A stretch of 64,000 bases of DNA from Psoroptes ovis (lineage: Eukaryota > Arthropoda > Arachnida > Sarcoptiformes > Psoroptidae), in NCBI GenBank assembly GCA_002943765.1, contig PQWQ01000001.1:3755501-3819500 (forward strand), given 5' to 3'. Each line of letters starts with the position of its first letter. Position 1 is the stretch's first letter. This document shows positions 13,357 through 25,123 of this stretch, one piece after another. The notes beneath the pieces are model-generated. The model had not been told where the DNA came from. It searched no databases and saw nothing but the letters and a program-made list of their open reading frames with translations. The position numbers and the translations under genes were made by a program.

Positions 13357-15456
13357 TTAGTTGGAATTTTGAAATATGTGCGAAAAATTTCTCGGAATTC
13401 TTCCTGTTGAATTATCAACTCTCAATGACTCATATCCGGCATATCTTTTAGCTGCTCTTTTTGAGAAACTTTCAGCCAATCTTAATGGATAAGGTAAATC
13501 ATTGATATTTTGATCACTATCAAAGTAAAAATGACATAATGCGTAGCAAAGATTTTTGATCGATTCGGCAGACATTTTCAAATCATCAACAACAACAGTG
13601 TATTTGGTTGTTTTGCCAGACTGAAATTTAAAAAAAGATTTTGAATTTATAAAAAAAATATTTTAAATCAAAGCCCATGCAATTTTAGTATTTACATACT
13701 TTCATGGCTGATAAATAAATAAATATCATAAATTCCTTATGATTACGATTCAACAAAGATTGCTGGAAATCAAGATCAACTATTGTTCCATTAGGCAATC
13801 GTTCATCATTGGCATTCAAAATATGAATCGGAAAATAGTTATCCACTAATATGTTTGTCAAGTTGAAGTCATTCAAAAATGATTTAATTGTTGATTTTAA
13901 ATTTAAATAATTTTGGTGATTAAATATAATTATATTTTTAGGATATCCAATCTTTTTGTCACAATAATCTATCATTATTTCTCTGAACATTTTTTTCAAT
14001 AATTGTTTATCATTTCTATTTTTTGATGCGTCCTCAATTGAAATATATTTGCAGAAATTCTCATCTAATGATACAACTATTGAATAGAAATACTTTCTAG
14101 TTATTTGGTCATAAAAATACGATATTCCAATTATCATTGTTCGCTTAGTTTCAAATGGAAAATTAGTCCAATATCGCGGAGCAATTATGTTTGGTCGACC
14201 ACCTAATTTCAAACAGCACTTTACGATTAAACTTTTGTATTTATCTTTTCGATGCTCAAAATATTCTTCATCGTTTAGAAACGCATAACATAAAAATGAT
14301 TGAGTAACGATTCCATGTTTACAACTGATAAGATATTTTGATACTTCAAAATAATCATTTTTCTCTAGAGAAAAAAAAATATATAAATAGAATTAAATTA
14401 TCGAATACTTTGCTTCATTTATTTGAATTAAAGAATTCATCAATTACCATTTGGTAATCCGAGCAAAATAAAATCAATATTTTGCATATGAATATGGTTA
14501 AATATAGAATCAATCTCGCTTGAATCGATAATTTCAACATATTTAGCATGTTGTAATTTTCTAAAATTCATACCACATAATTTTGCTTGTTCAATAAATG
14601 TTGCTTCGAATTTTTTCATTTTTTCACCATCAAATGGTGTCAATGAAATGGTGAAAAAATTAATTACATCTTTATCTCGATTATGTTTCAAAAAGAATGG
14701 TTCATTAATATTTTTGGGTATCATTTCTGGGGAACGTAATAATTTACTCATCGTTTCAAATGTTTTAGGCAAGATATTGACACGGAATTTATTCAAATAT
14801 TTTTGATTGATGTGTTGACGGAATTCATTTATTAATTGAAATTCATTTTCATATGATGACAAGTCCGTGTTGATAATTTGAATCAATTGAGGCAATTCAA
14901 TATGTTTGGAATTTATTTTCCTCAAATTATTATCACACAGATTCACTTGTCTTGAAATTTTTACAAATTGTTCATGGTTGATTTCGATCATTGTTAATGA
15001 AAATGTTAATAAAATCACAAAAGAAGCATTTTGAAAAGCTATTTTTTCCAGGATCATTGAACCACTATGTTTTGCAGATTTCGGGACAAGATTTTTAATG
15101 ATTTCATCCAAAGATATTCGTAATTCGTATAATGATGAATATTTTCTTGGGAAATCATTCAAGGTTATTTCACAAACCATACCATCGATTGAAATATTTT
15201 TATTCTGAATTTCAATTAAATTCATTACTTTTGTAGAATATAGAAAACCATTGTGATAAAAGCAATCATTTAATGAATTAATCTGAAGAAATTCTCTCAT
15301 AACTTTACTTTTATCATCTTGTTTATCAACCGTGAAATTACTATTCAGTTGGGGAGGACCAATCAATTTTTTATAAATAATCTTAATATTGTGTTCATAA
15401 ATATCACAAGGTGAATATTCGAAATAAAAATAATTAGTTTTCACTTTCATAGCCAT
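13357..15456 (-). CDS. PAZ-poor, slicer-dead Argonaute-family protein, copy 2
   Basis: Exons 15456-14448, 14364-13700 and 13620-13357 join in phase (1, then 0) to 645 aa. Exon 1 holds the N domain (NYFYFEYSPCDIYEHNI, like AGO NYFEVDIPKIDVYHYEV), a short remnant where PAZ should be (IELPQLIQII resembles AGO YLPLEVCNIV), L2 (FRVNILPKTF) and the start of MID. Exon 2 has FEVSKY, the IVTQSF Gln, and KCCLKLGGRPNII with the two guide-phosphate lysines spaced as in AGO2. The DEDH tetrad is degraded: GAD to GIS, the RDG Asp lost, the last His replaced by Lys in TTKYTVVVDD; only the Glu finger (FREIMIDY) remains. Canonical AGO is about 850 aa. A guide-binding, non-slicing role is inferred. Confidence 0.88.
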
Positions 15457-17377
15457 GATTTTGATTCAAATGAATGTAGTTTTAACAAATTTATTTGAAT
15501 AATCGAAAATTCAATAATAAAAGAATGGCGGGAATAAGTTGATGCAATTTTGTTGATACAGAAAATTATAGAATTATCGTAATGATTTTTTTCAATCCAT
15601 TATTTATAAATGTTGTCGAAAAAATTTTTAAAAATAAAATATCACTACAAAAATTTCTAATTAAAATCTTGTAATAATGTGATAATAATTCAACAGTTTT
15701 ATTTTATCAATTTAATCAAACCACACCAACAGCCAAAACACTCAAAAAATCAATGAATTATTATCAATTATAAAATTTGAAAACAGGTAATTGAAAATGA
15801 AAATTAAGATTAAAAGTTGATTAATGAGGCAAAAAAAGAATCAGTCAATCGTAACGGTAATGGTTCACAAAGTGGCAATAAAAAAAATTGCAAAGAAATA
15901 ACTAAATAAAATATTTGAACAGTGATAAAGAAAAACGCCTCTTTGATACTTGAAATTCTTTTCGGTTACACATGTTGCAACACCTTGAAACATTGGATGT
16001 TTAAGTTAAAATTATGCAAATATTTTTTTTTTTTTTTTTTTGAAATAAACAATTTTGTTTATGAAATCATTTTTATTTGAAATATTTTTTACAGAACTTA
16101 TAAACGATTAAATCGATTTAGTATTGATGACGATAGATACAATTTATGAAAATTAGAACCATCATTAATTTAATGTAAATTCAAACATCTTGTATCGAAA
16201 TCAAACATTTTGGTTTTATCATTCGTGTCAATATTTAAATATTTGTTGTCATCTACAAAATAATATCGACAGAATATTAATCATTAATATTAGAAACCCA
16301 ACCCATAAATTTCAATTTTCATCATCATGTCGAAATCTCAAAGGATTAAATAAAGTTTTGATTTTTTTACGTGTTGATTATTGGTGCTGTTAGTTAGGGT
16401 GATATCGTTATCAAACATTATAATATCGCATATCGGTAAATCGTATCAACCGTACGTGTTGTATTGGATCATTGTTGATTGGATTGTCTTAGAAAATTAA
16501 ATCTTTTCTTAAATCAACGACAACAAACACTTGTTGATAAGCATAACTGATGCAATCAATTGTTACTTTTTCAATTCTAATTGAATCTTTTGACGTTTGT
16601 CAAAAAAAAGGGAAAATATGAAATCGACAACAATCCGAGATCAATCAATTTTGAAAACCAATAAATAATTCCATGGAAAATTGACATAAATAAATTCATC
16701 CAAGCCAAAAATACTCCAATGAAACCCAGAACCAATGATGATTAATCGAAATTGATCCGGATACGGATTTAGACCGTAACGGTAAATAGTTATTAGAAAT
16801 CAATCATATCGATTTGTTCTCTGATTAATCAATATTAATTTGTATTGATTAATTTATTTGAATTAATATTAATTTGTTTTATCACATTTGTTGTGGTTTG
16901 GTGTTGTTGTTTATGTTTATTTAATATTAAATTTTGTAATTTATCATTCAAAATTTGAGAATTTTGAAATTTTTTCTATTAAAAAATCACTTTCATACAA
17001 TCTCTCTCTCAATCGTACACTAGCACACATACACACACTTACACTCTCCCTAATTATCTCTTGCATACATTCATAGTTCACAAACGAAGCAACATCATTT
17101 GATTTGATCATTTTCAATTTATACTGGCACATCATTTTTTTTACAAAATTCTAGATTTTTTCTCATTGAATTTAATTTCACCAGTTGTAATCATTTATAA
17201 TTTTGGCAGCTTTTTTGCGAATTTTGTAATTAATTAATTATTTATTCACTAAAGCCACATTATCACTCTCTTATTTTTAATAATTTTAATCATATAAGAA
17301 ATGCATTTTCATATGAAAAAACGCTCGCATACACACACAAACTTAATGACTTATAAAAATGGATTAATATTGATTAA
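15457..17377. repeat. Upstream flank repeat of the Argonaute array, unit 1
   Basis: AT-rich upstream DNA shared with 19648-20999, 23124-24700 and 28865-30890. Landmarks recurring in the same order include a CAACAGCCAAAAC word (about 15730), TACGGTAATGG (about 15855), AAACACTTGTTGATAA (about 16525), a GTTGTGGTTTGGTGTTGTTG block (about 16890) and a CT/CA-rich stretch followed by CATTCATAGTTCACA (about 16995-17085). Units differ by indels. No credible gene; it probably contains the promoter of copy 2. The right end abuts the exon-1 relic at 17378. Confidence 0.8.
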
Positions 17378-17480
17378 GATCATGTGCATTTATATCGTTC
17401 GATGAAATTTGATATTTATACTTATTAATTGAAGTATTTCAAAATTTTATTTTAAAATGATTAGTATTCAATTCTATCAT
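17378..17480 (-). pseudogene. Relic of exon 1 of Argonaute paralogue 1
   Basis: The sequence matches about 13073-13173, the first codons of paralogue 1, with scattered substitutions. The start codon (17480-17478) and MIELNTNHFKIKF survive, then a TCA-to-TGA change makes a stop at codon 14. The match continues a little upstream of the start codon (to about 17500). It marks the breakpoint of the tandem duplication that made copy 3: the duplicated block began inside paralogue 1. Confidence 0.85.
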
Positions 17481-17548
17481 TATATAATTTTTAAATAAAC
17501 TTATGTTGATTGTAAAAAGAGTTAAATAATTTGAAAGTTCGAAAAAAA

Positions 17549-19647
17549 TTATTCATGATTTGCTAAATCATCATGTATTTTCACTATTTGCGAAAAATTT
17601 CTCGAAATTCTTCTTATTGCATTATCAACTCTCCATGACTCATATCTGGCATACCTTTTAGCTGCTTTCTTTGAAAAACTTTCCGCTAATCTTAATGGAT
17701 ATGGTAAATCATTTATATTTTGATTCACATCATAAAAGTGACATAATGCGTAGCAAAGATTTTTTATCGATTCGGCAGACATTTTCAAATCATCATCAAT
17801 AACAGTGTATTTGATTGTTTTGCCAGACTGAAATAGATTTTAAATTTGTATAAAAAAATATATCAAAGCTAATACAATTTTAGTATTTACATACTTTTAT
17901 GGCTGATAAATAAATAAATATCATAAATTCCTTATAATTACGATTAAAAAAAGATTGCTGGAAATCAAGATCGACTATCGTTCCATTAGGCAATCGTTCA
18001 TCATTGACACTAAAAATATGAATCGGAAAATAGTTATCAACTAATATGTTTGTTAATTTGAAATCATTCAAAAATGATTCAATTATTGATTTTAAATTTA
18101 AATAATTTTGGTGATGAAATATAATTATATTTTTGGGACATCCAATCTTTTTATCAAAATAATCTATCATCATTTCTTTGAACATTTTTTTCAATAATTG
18201 TTCATCATTTCTATTTTTTGATGCGTCCTCAATTGAAATATATTTGCAGAAATTCTCATCTAATGATACAACTATTGAATAGAAATACTTTCTAGTTATT
18301 TGATCGTAAAAACACGATATTCCGATCATAATTGTACACTTAGTTTCAAACGGAAAATCAATCCAATATCGTGGGTCAATTATGCTTGGTCGACCACCTA
18401 ATTTCAAACAGCACTTTACGATTAAACCTTTGTATTTATCTTTTCGATGCTCAAAATATTCTTCATCGTTTAGAAAAGCATAACATAAAAATGATTGAGT
18501 AACGATTCCATGTTTACAACTGGCGAGATATTTTGATACTTCAAAATAATCATTTTTCTCTAGAGAAAAAAAACATGTAAAGGAAGTTAAATTATCGAAT
18601 ACTTTGCTTCATTTATTAAAGAATTCATCAATTACCTTTTTGTAATCCGAGCAAAATAAAGTCAATATTTTGCATGTCAATATCGTCAAATATTGAATCA
18701 ATCTCATTTGAATCGATAATTTCAACATATTTAGCATCTTCTAATTTTCTAAAATTCATACCATATAATTTTGCTTGTTCAATGAAAGTGGCTTCAAATT
18801 TTTTCATTTTTTCACAATCAAATGGTGTTAATGAAATGGTGAAAAAATTTATCACCTCTTTATCTCGATTATGTTTTAAAAAGAATGGTTCATCAAGATT
18901 TTTGGGAATCATTTCTGGGGAACGTAATGATTTACTCATCGTTTCAAATGTTTTAGGCAAAATATTGACACCGAATTTATTCAAATATTTATGATTGATG
19001 TGTTGACGACATTCATTTAATAAATGAAATTCATTTTCATATGATGACAAGTTCGTATAGATGACTTGAATGAATTGAGGCAATTCAATATGTTTGAAAT
19101 TTATCATCTTCAAATTATTATCACACAGATTCACTTGTCTTGAAATTTTAACAAATTCTTCACCGTTGATTTCGATCATTGTTAATGAAAATGTTAATAA
19201 AATCACAAGAGAAGCATTTTGAAATTCTATTTTTTCTAATATCATTGAACCACCATGTTTTGCAGATTTCGGGACAAGATTTTTAATGATTTCATCCAAA
19301 GATATTCCATTTAATTCGTATACTGATGAATATTTTCTTGTGAAATCAATCTTGGTTATCTCACAAACCATACCATCGATTAAAATATTTTTCTTTTCGA
19401 TTTCATTCAAATTCAATACTTTAGTAGAATATAGAAATCCATTATGATAAAAGCAATCATTTAATGAATTAATTTGGAGAAATTCTTTTATCACTTTCAT
19501 TTTATCATCTTTTTTGTTGACCATAAAATTGCAATTTAGATTGAGATGACTAATTAATGTTTTTAAAATGATAATAATTTTGTATTCATAAATATCACAA
19601 GGTGAATACTTGAAATAAAAATAATTACTTTTCACTTTCCTAGCCAT
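17549..19647 (-). CDS. PAZ-poor, slicer-dead Argonaute-family protein, copy 3
   Basis: Exons 19647-18636, 18559-17895 and 17827-17549, phases 1 and 0, 651 aa. Domain order and substitutions match copy 2: N domain, collapsed PAZ, L2 (FGVNILPKTF), MID (FEVSKYL, IVTQSF, KCCLKLGGRPS), PIWI with GIS for GAD and no RDG aspartate. Exon 2 differs from copies 2 and 4 at shared sites (KCTIMIGISCFYD, DYFDKKIGCPK) and resembles the chimeric copy 5, as does the SFSKKAAKRY motif in exon 3. The spacing between intron ends is nearly identical to the other copies, so all four are recent duplicates. Its 3' side touches the relic of paralogue 1. Regulation is not visible beyond the duplicated upstream block. 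Confidence 0.88.
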
Positions 19648-20999
19648 GATTTTGATTCAAATGAAAGAAGTAATCATAAATTTATTTAAATAATCAAAAA
19701 TTCAAAGATAAAAGAATGGTTGAAATAAATTGGTGCAATTTTGTTGGTATTATAGAATTATCGTAATGGTTTTTTTTCAATCCATTGTTTATATATGGGG
19801 TCGAAAAAATTTGTAAAAATATAATATTTCTTCAAAAATTATAATGATGAGAATTTTGTAATAATGTGACAATAATTCAACAGTTTTATTTTATTAATTT
19901 AATCAAACCACAGCAACAGCCAAAACAACCGAAAAAACAATGACTTTATTATGAATTATTATCAATTATAGAATTGAAAAATGAACAATTGAAAATGAAA
20001 ATTTAAATTGAAAGTTTATTAATTAAACAACTAAAGAATCCATCAATTGTTACGGTAATGGTACACAAAATGGCAATAAAAAATTTCCAAAGAAATAATT
20101 GATCTATTTCATTTTGGTAAATAATAAATGATTTTGAAGTGATAAAGAAAAACACCTCAATCCAATTAGTATTAGCAATCCAACTCAAAAATATTAATTT
20201 TCATGTCAAAATTTCAAGGGATTCAATGAATTTCTGATTTTGTACGTGTTTCTTTTCGGTGTTGTTTGTTCGGAGATATCATTATTAAATATGATAATAT
20301 CGCATTGGTTATTCGTATCAATCGGACGTGTTGTATCGCATCATTGTTGATTGGATTGTTGAGTGGATTGATTTTTCTACGACAAATAGTTCTTTTCTTT
20401 AATCACCAACAAAAAACACTTGTTGATAAACATGACTGATGCAATCAATTATTGAATTTCTAATTCTTATTAAATCATTAGACGTTTCCCAAAAAAATAA
20501 AAAAACAAAGGTAAAATATGAAATCGACAACGATCGTAGATCAATCAATTTTGAAAACCAATAAACAATTCCATGGAAAATCGAACGAAATAATCCAGCG
20601 AAAGTCAAAATCACTGATGATAATTAATCAAAAACGATCCGGATTTACCAATTCTTTGAGTAAATAATAATCAGAAATCAATCTTATCGATTTTTTGTGA
20701 TTAATCAATATTAATTTGTATTTATTCATTTATTTGTAATTTGTTTCATCACATTCGTTGTGGCTTGCTGTTGTTGTTTATGTTTATTTAATTTTAAATT
20801 TTGTAATTTATCATTCAAAATTTGAGAATTATTAATTCTTTAAAAAAAATCACTTTCATACAATCTCTCTCTTCCTATTTATCTCTTGCATACATTCATA
20901 GTTCACAAACGAAGCAACATCATTTGATTTGATCATTTTCAATAAAATGTGTTTAAAAAAAAATTTGGCAGCCATCTTCTTTTGAAAATTTGAAAAATA
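19648..20999. repeat. Upstream flank repeat of the Argonaute array, unit 2 (shortened)
   Basis: Same series of landmarks as unit 1 but with internal loss: the segment between about 20140 and 20165 skips sequence present at 15930-16190. The CT-rich tract near 20860 is also shorter. The unit ends at about 20940, where sequence resembling the region 3' of copy 2 (GGCAGCCATC, compare 13290) resumes. No gene found. Confidence 0.75.
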
Positions 21000-23123
21000 T
21001 TATTCATAATTTTTTGCTAAATCATCATGTATTTTTACTATTCGCGAAAAATTTCTCGAAATTCTTCCTATTGGATTATCAATTCTGCATGACTCATATC
21101 CGGCATACCTTTTAGCTGCTCTTTTTGAGAAACTTTCAGCTAATCTTAATGGATAAGGTAAATCATTGATATTTTGATCACTATCAAAGTAAAAATGACA
21201 TAATGCGTAGCAAAGATTTTTGATCGATTCGGCAGACATTTTCAAATCATCAACAACAACAGTGTATTTGATTGTTTTGCCAGACTGAAATTTAAAAAAA
21301 GATTTTGAATTTATAAAAAAAATATTTTAAATCAAAGCCCATGCAATTTTAGTATTTACATACTTTTACGGCTGATAAATAAATGAATATCATAAATTCC
21401 TTATGATTACGATTCAACAAAGATTGCTGGAAATCAAGATCAACTATTGTTCCAGTAGGCAATCGTTCTTCATTGCGGCTAAAAATATGAATCGGAAAAT
21501 AGTTTTCCACTAATATGTTTGTTAATTTGAAGTCATTCAAAAATGATTCAATTATTGATTTTAAATTTAAATAATTTTGGTGATGAAATATAATTATATT
21601 TTTAGGATATCCAATCTTTTTGTCACAATAATCTATCATTATTTCTCTGAACATTTTTTTCAATAATTGCTTATCATTTCTATTTTTTGATGCGTCCTCA
21701 ATTGAAATATATTTGCAGAAATTCTCATCTAATGATACAACTATTGAATAGAAATACTTTCTAGTTATTTGATCATAAAAATACGATATTCCAATCATCA
21801 TTGTTCGCTTAGTTTCAAATGGAAAATTAGTCCAATACCGTGGGTCAATTATGTTTGGTCGACCACCCAATTTCAAACAGCACTTTACGATTAAACCTTT
21901 GTATTTATCTTTTCGATGCTCAAAATATTCTTCATCGTTTAGAAAAGCATAACATAAAAATGATTGAGTAACGATTCCATGTTTACAATTGGCGTGATAT
22001 TTTGATACTTCAAAATAATCATTTTTCTCTAGAGAAAAAAAAACATGTAAAGGAAGTTAAATTATCGAATACTTTGCTTCATTTATTTGAATTAAAGAAT
22101 TCATCAATTACCATTTGGTAATCCGAGCAAAATAAAATCAATATTTTGCATATGAATATGGTTAAATATAGAATCAATCTCGCTTGAATCGATAATTTCA
22201 ACATATTTAGCATGTTGTAATTTTCTAAAATTCATACCACATAATTTTGCTTGTTCAATAAATGTTGCTTCGAATTTTTTCATTTTTTCACCATCAAATG
22301 GTGTCAATGAAATGGTGAAAAAATTAATTACATCTTTATCTCGATTATGTTTCAAAAAGAATGGTTCATCAAGATTTTTGGGAATCATTTCTGGGGAACG
22401 TAATGATTTACTCATCGTTTCAAATGTTTTAGGCAAGATATTGACACCGAATTTATTCAAATATTTTTGATTGATGTGTTGTCGACATTCATTTATTAAA
22501 TGAAATTCATTTTCATATGATGACAAGTTCATATAGATGACTTGAATGAATTGAGGCAATTCAATATGTTTGAAATTTATCATCTTCAAATTATTATCAC
22601 ACAGATTCACTTGTCTCGAAATCTTAACAAATTGTTCGTGGTTGATTTCGATCATTGTTAATGAAAATGTTAATAAAATCACAAGAGAAGCGTTTTGAAA
22701 TTCTATTTTTTCTAATATCATTGAACCACCATGTTTTCTAGATTTCGGGACAAGATTTTTAATGATTTTATACAAAGATATTTCATTTAATTCGTTGAAT
22801 GAAGAATATTTTCTTGTGAAATCAATAATAGTTATTTCATAAACCATACCATCGATTAAAATATTTTTCTTTTCGATTTCATTCAAATTCAATACTTTAG
22901 TAGAATATAGAAATCCATTGTGATAAAAGCAATGATTTAATGAATTCATCTGAAAAAATTCTTCCATAACTTTCCTTTCATCATCTTGTTTATTGACCGT
23001 CAAATCGCAATTTAGATGTGGATGACCAATTAATGTTTTCAAAATAACCTTAATATTGTGTTCATAAATATCACAAGGTGAATATTTGAAATAAAAATAA
23101 TTTGTTCTAACTTTCATCACCAT
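21000..23123 (-). CDS. PAZ-poor, slicer-dead Argonaute-family protein, copy 4
   Basis: Exons 23123-22112, 22028-21364 and 21284-21000, phases 1 and 0, 653 aa. Same architecture as copy 2. It is a mosaic: the end of exon 1 (AKLCGMNFRKLQHAKYVEII) and exons 2-3 match copy 2 almost exactly, while the middle of exon 1 (LPQFIQVIYMNLSSYENEFH) matches copies 3 and 5. This pattern points to gene conversion within the array. Slicer residues are lost as in the other copies; the guide-pocket Lys, Gln, Lys, Lys are kept. Its exon 3 is complete, so it can represent the Argonaute side left intact by the duplication that produced the chimera to its right. Confidence 0.88.
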
Positions 23124-24700
23124 GATTTTGATTCAAATGAATGAAGTTTTAACAAATTTATTTGAATAATCAAAAATTCAATAAAAGAATGGCGGAATGT
23201 TGCAATTTCGTTGATACAAATTATAGAATTATCGTAATTTTTTTTTCAAATACCTTTATTTCAAATTTGTAAAAATAAAATATTTCTCCACAGATTATAA
23301 TGATGAGAATTTTGTAATAATGTGACAATAATTCAACAGTTTTATTTTATTAATTTAATCAAACCACAGCAACAGCCAAAACACTCAAGGAAACAATGAC
23401 TTTAGTATGAATTATTATCAATTATAAAATTGAAAAATAAAAAATACAAAATAAAAATTTAGATAAAAAATTGATTAATTAGGCAACTAAAGAATCCGTC
23501 AATTATTACGGTAATGGTACCCAAAATGGCAACAAAAAATTTCCAAAGAGATTGTTTATCTATTTCATTTTGGTAATAATACATGATTTACAAGTAAAAT
23601 ATTTAAATACTGATAGAGAAAAACACCTCTTTGATACGTGAAATTCTTTTTCAGTCACACAGGTTTCAATCCTTTGAAACATCAAATGTTATTATCAAAA
23701 TTATCGATAAATGTAGCAGGCTTAATGATTTATTGCTACTAAGCGAAGCAACAAATAATGGAATTATCATAATGAACATCTTTAGACAAAAAGAATTTTG
23801 TTCATCAAATTATTTTTATAAAAAATATTTTTGACATAACTTTTAAACGATAAAATCGATTTGTTATCAATGGCCATCGATACAATTAATGTAAATAGCA
23901 ATCAATAACAAAAAACACTTGTTGATAAACATGACTGATGCAATCAATTGTTAATTTTCTAATTCTTATTAAATCATTAGGCGTTTGTCAAAAAATAAAA
24001 ATAAAAAACAAAGGTAAAATATTAAATCGACAACAATCATAGATCAATCAATTTTGAAAACCAATAAATAATTCAACGGAAAATCGGAAGAAATAATCCA
24101 ATGAAAGCCAAAATCAGTGATGATTAATCAAATATTAATCCGGATCATTTTAAGAGCACTTCTTTGGGTGAATAATTACTAAAAATGAATCCAATCGATT
24201 TAAATGAAAATTGTCAATTCAATTTTATCAAATTAATGAATATTAATTTGAAATTTATTTATTCATTTGAATTCGTTTGTTAATTGTTTTATCACATTTG
24301 TTGTGGCTTGGTGTTGTTTTTTATGTTTATTTAATATTAAATTCTGTAATTTATCATTCAAAATTTGAGAATTTTTTCTAATAAAAAAATCACTTTCATA
24401 CAATCTCTCTCTCACTTGTACACTTGCACACATACACACAATTACACACACACTCTCTCTCTTCGTATTTATCTCTCGCATACATTCATAGTTCACATAC
24501 GAAGCAACATCATTTGATTTGATTATTTTCAATTTAATCTGGCACATCTTTTTCGTTTAGTATTCAAATTTCGATTTTTTACAATTTGAATTCAATTTCA
24601 AAAATTGTAATCATTTATAATTGGCAGCTTTTTTTTGTTTGCAAATTTTTTGATTAATTAATCGTTTATTCACTAAAATTACATTATCACTATCACATTA
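23124..24700. repeat. Upstream flank repeat of the Argonaute array, unit 3
   Basis: Full-length version of the repeated upstream block (compare 15457-17250 and 28865-30660), including the CT/CA-rich stretch at about 24405-24465 and CATTCATAGTTCACA at about 24482. Near 24700 it passes into sequence otherwise found 3' of importin beta, marking the start of the importin-derived duplicate. No gene found. Confidence 0.78.
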
Positions 24701-24714
24701 TTACATTATTACAT

Positions 24715-25123
24715 AGTTGGTGTTGTTGTTAATGATTATTATTAAGAATTCATTAAAATTATTGTTTCCATTGTTAACATTATGTGAAGTGTGTAGTGTT
24801 CAAATGGTTCATTGTTTTCAATTTTTCAAATGTTTTATCAATGATGTATGATGCATTATTGTCATTATTATTATTATCATTATTTGGTATTATGTTATAC
24901 AATTTGTGTGTGTGTGTGTGTTTGTAATATTTATAATTATAAAAATAATAATGATGATGATAATTCTTTTCTACATAAGATCATTCATTGAATTTTTTTG
25001 GGAAAAATTATATCGATGTTTATAATTTTTTTTCGTTGAATCGTTGTTGGATGATGATATTTTCTTGATCCATTTGAATCATTTTTGTAATCATTGAAAT
25101 TCGTATTGTATTTTATTGTAAAA
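24715..25123. repeat. Duplicated 3' flank of importin beta
   Basis: Matches about 30890-31325 next to the complete importin beta gene: GTTGGTGTTGTT, a TTATTAAGAATTCATTAAAATT word, a GATGTATGATGCATTATTG word and a TG microsatellite (24904-24922), then the TTCGTATTGTATTTTATT word near 25100. It serves as the 3' UTR and flank of the Argonaute-importin chimera. Confidence 0.8.

Noticed and set aside
13685..14212. Middle-exon frames (also 17880-18407 and 21349-21876) as separate genes
   Set aside because: They are open at both ends into consensus splice sites and join in phase with the frames on each side to give one Argonaute protein.
16944..17135. Short minus-strand frame repeated at 24263-24547 and 30323-30550 as a conserved small gene
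   Set aside because: It lies in the duplicated upstream blocks, its ends and length differ between copies, and its middle is a CT/CA microsatellite that shifts frame; similarity comes from DNA duplication.
18674..18994. Plus-strand frames inside Argonaute exon 1 (also 27828-28211)
   Set aside because: Antisense shadows of strongly supported minus-strand exons.
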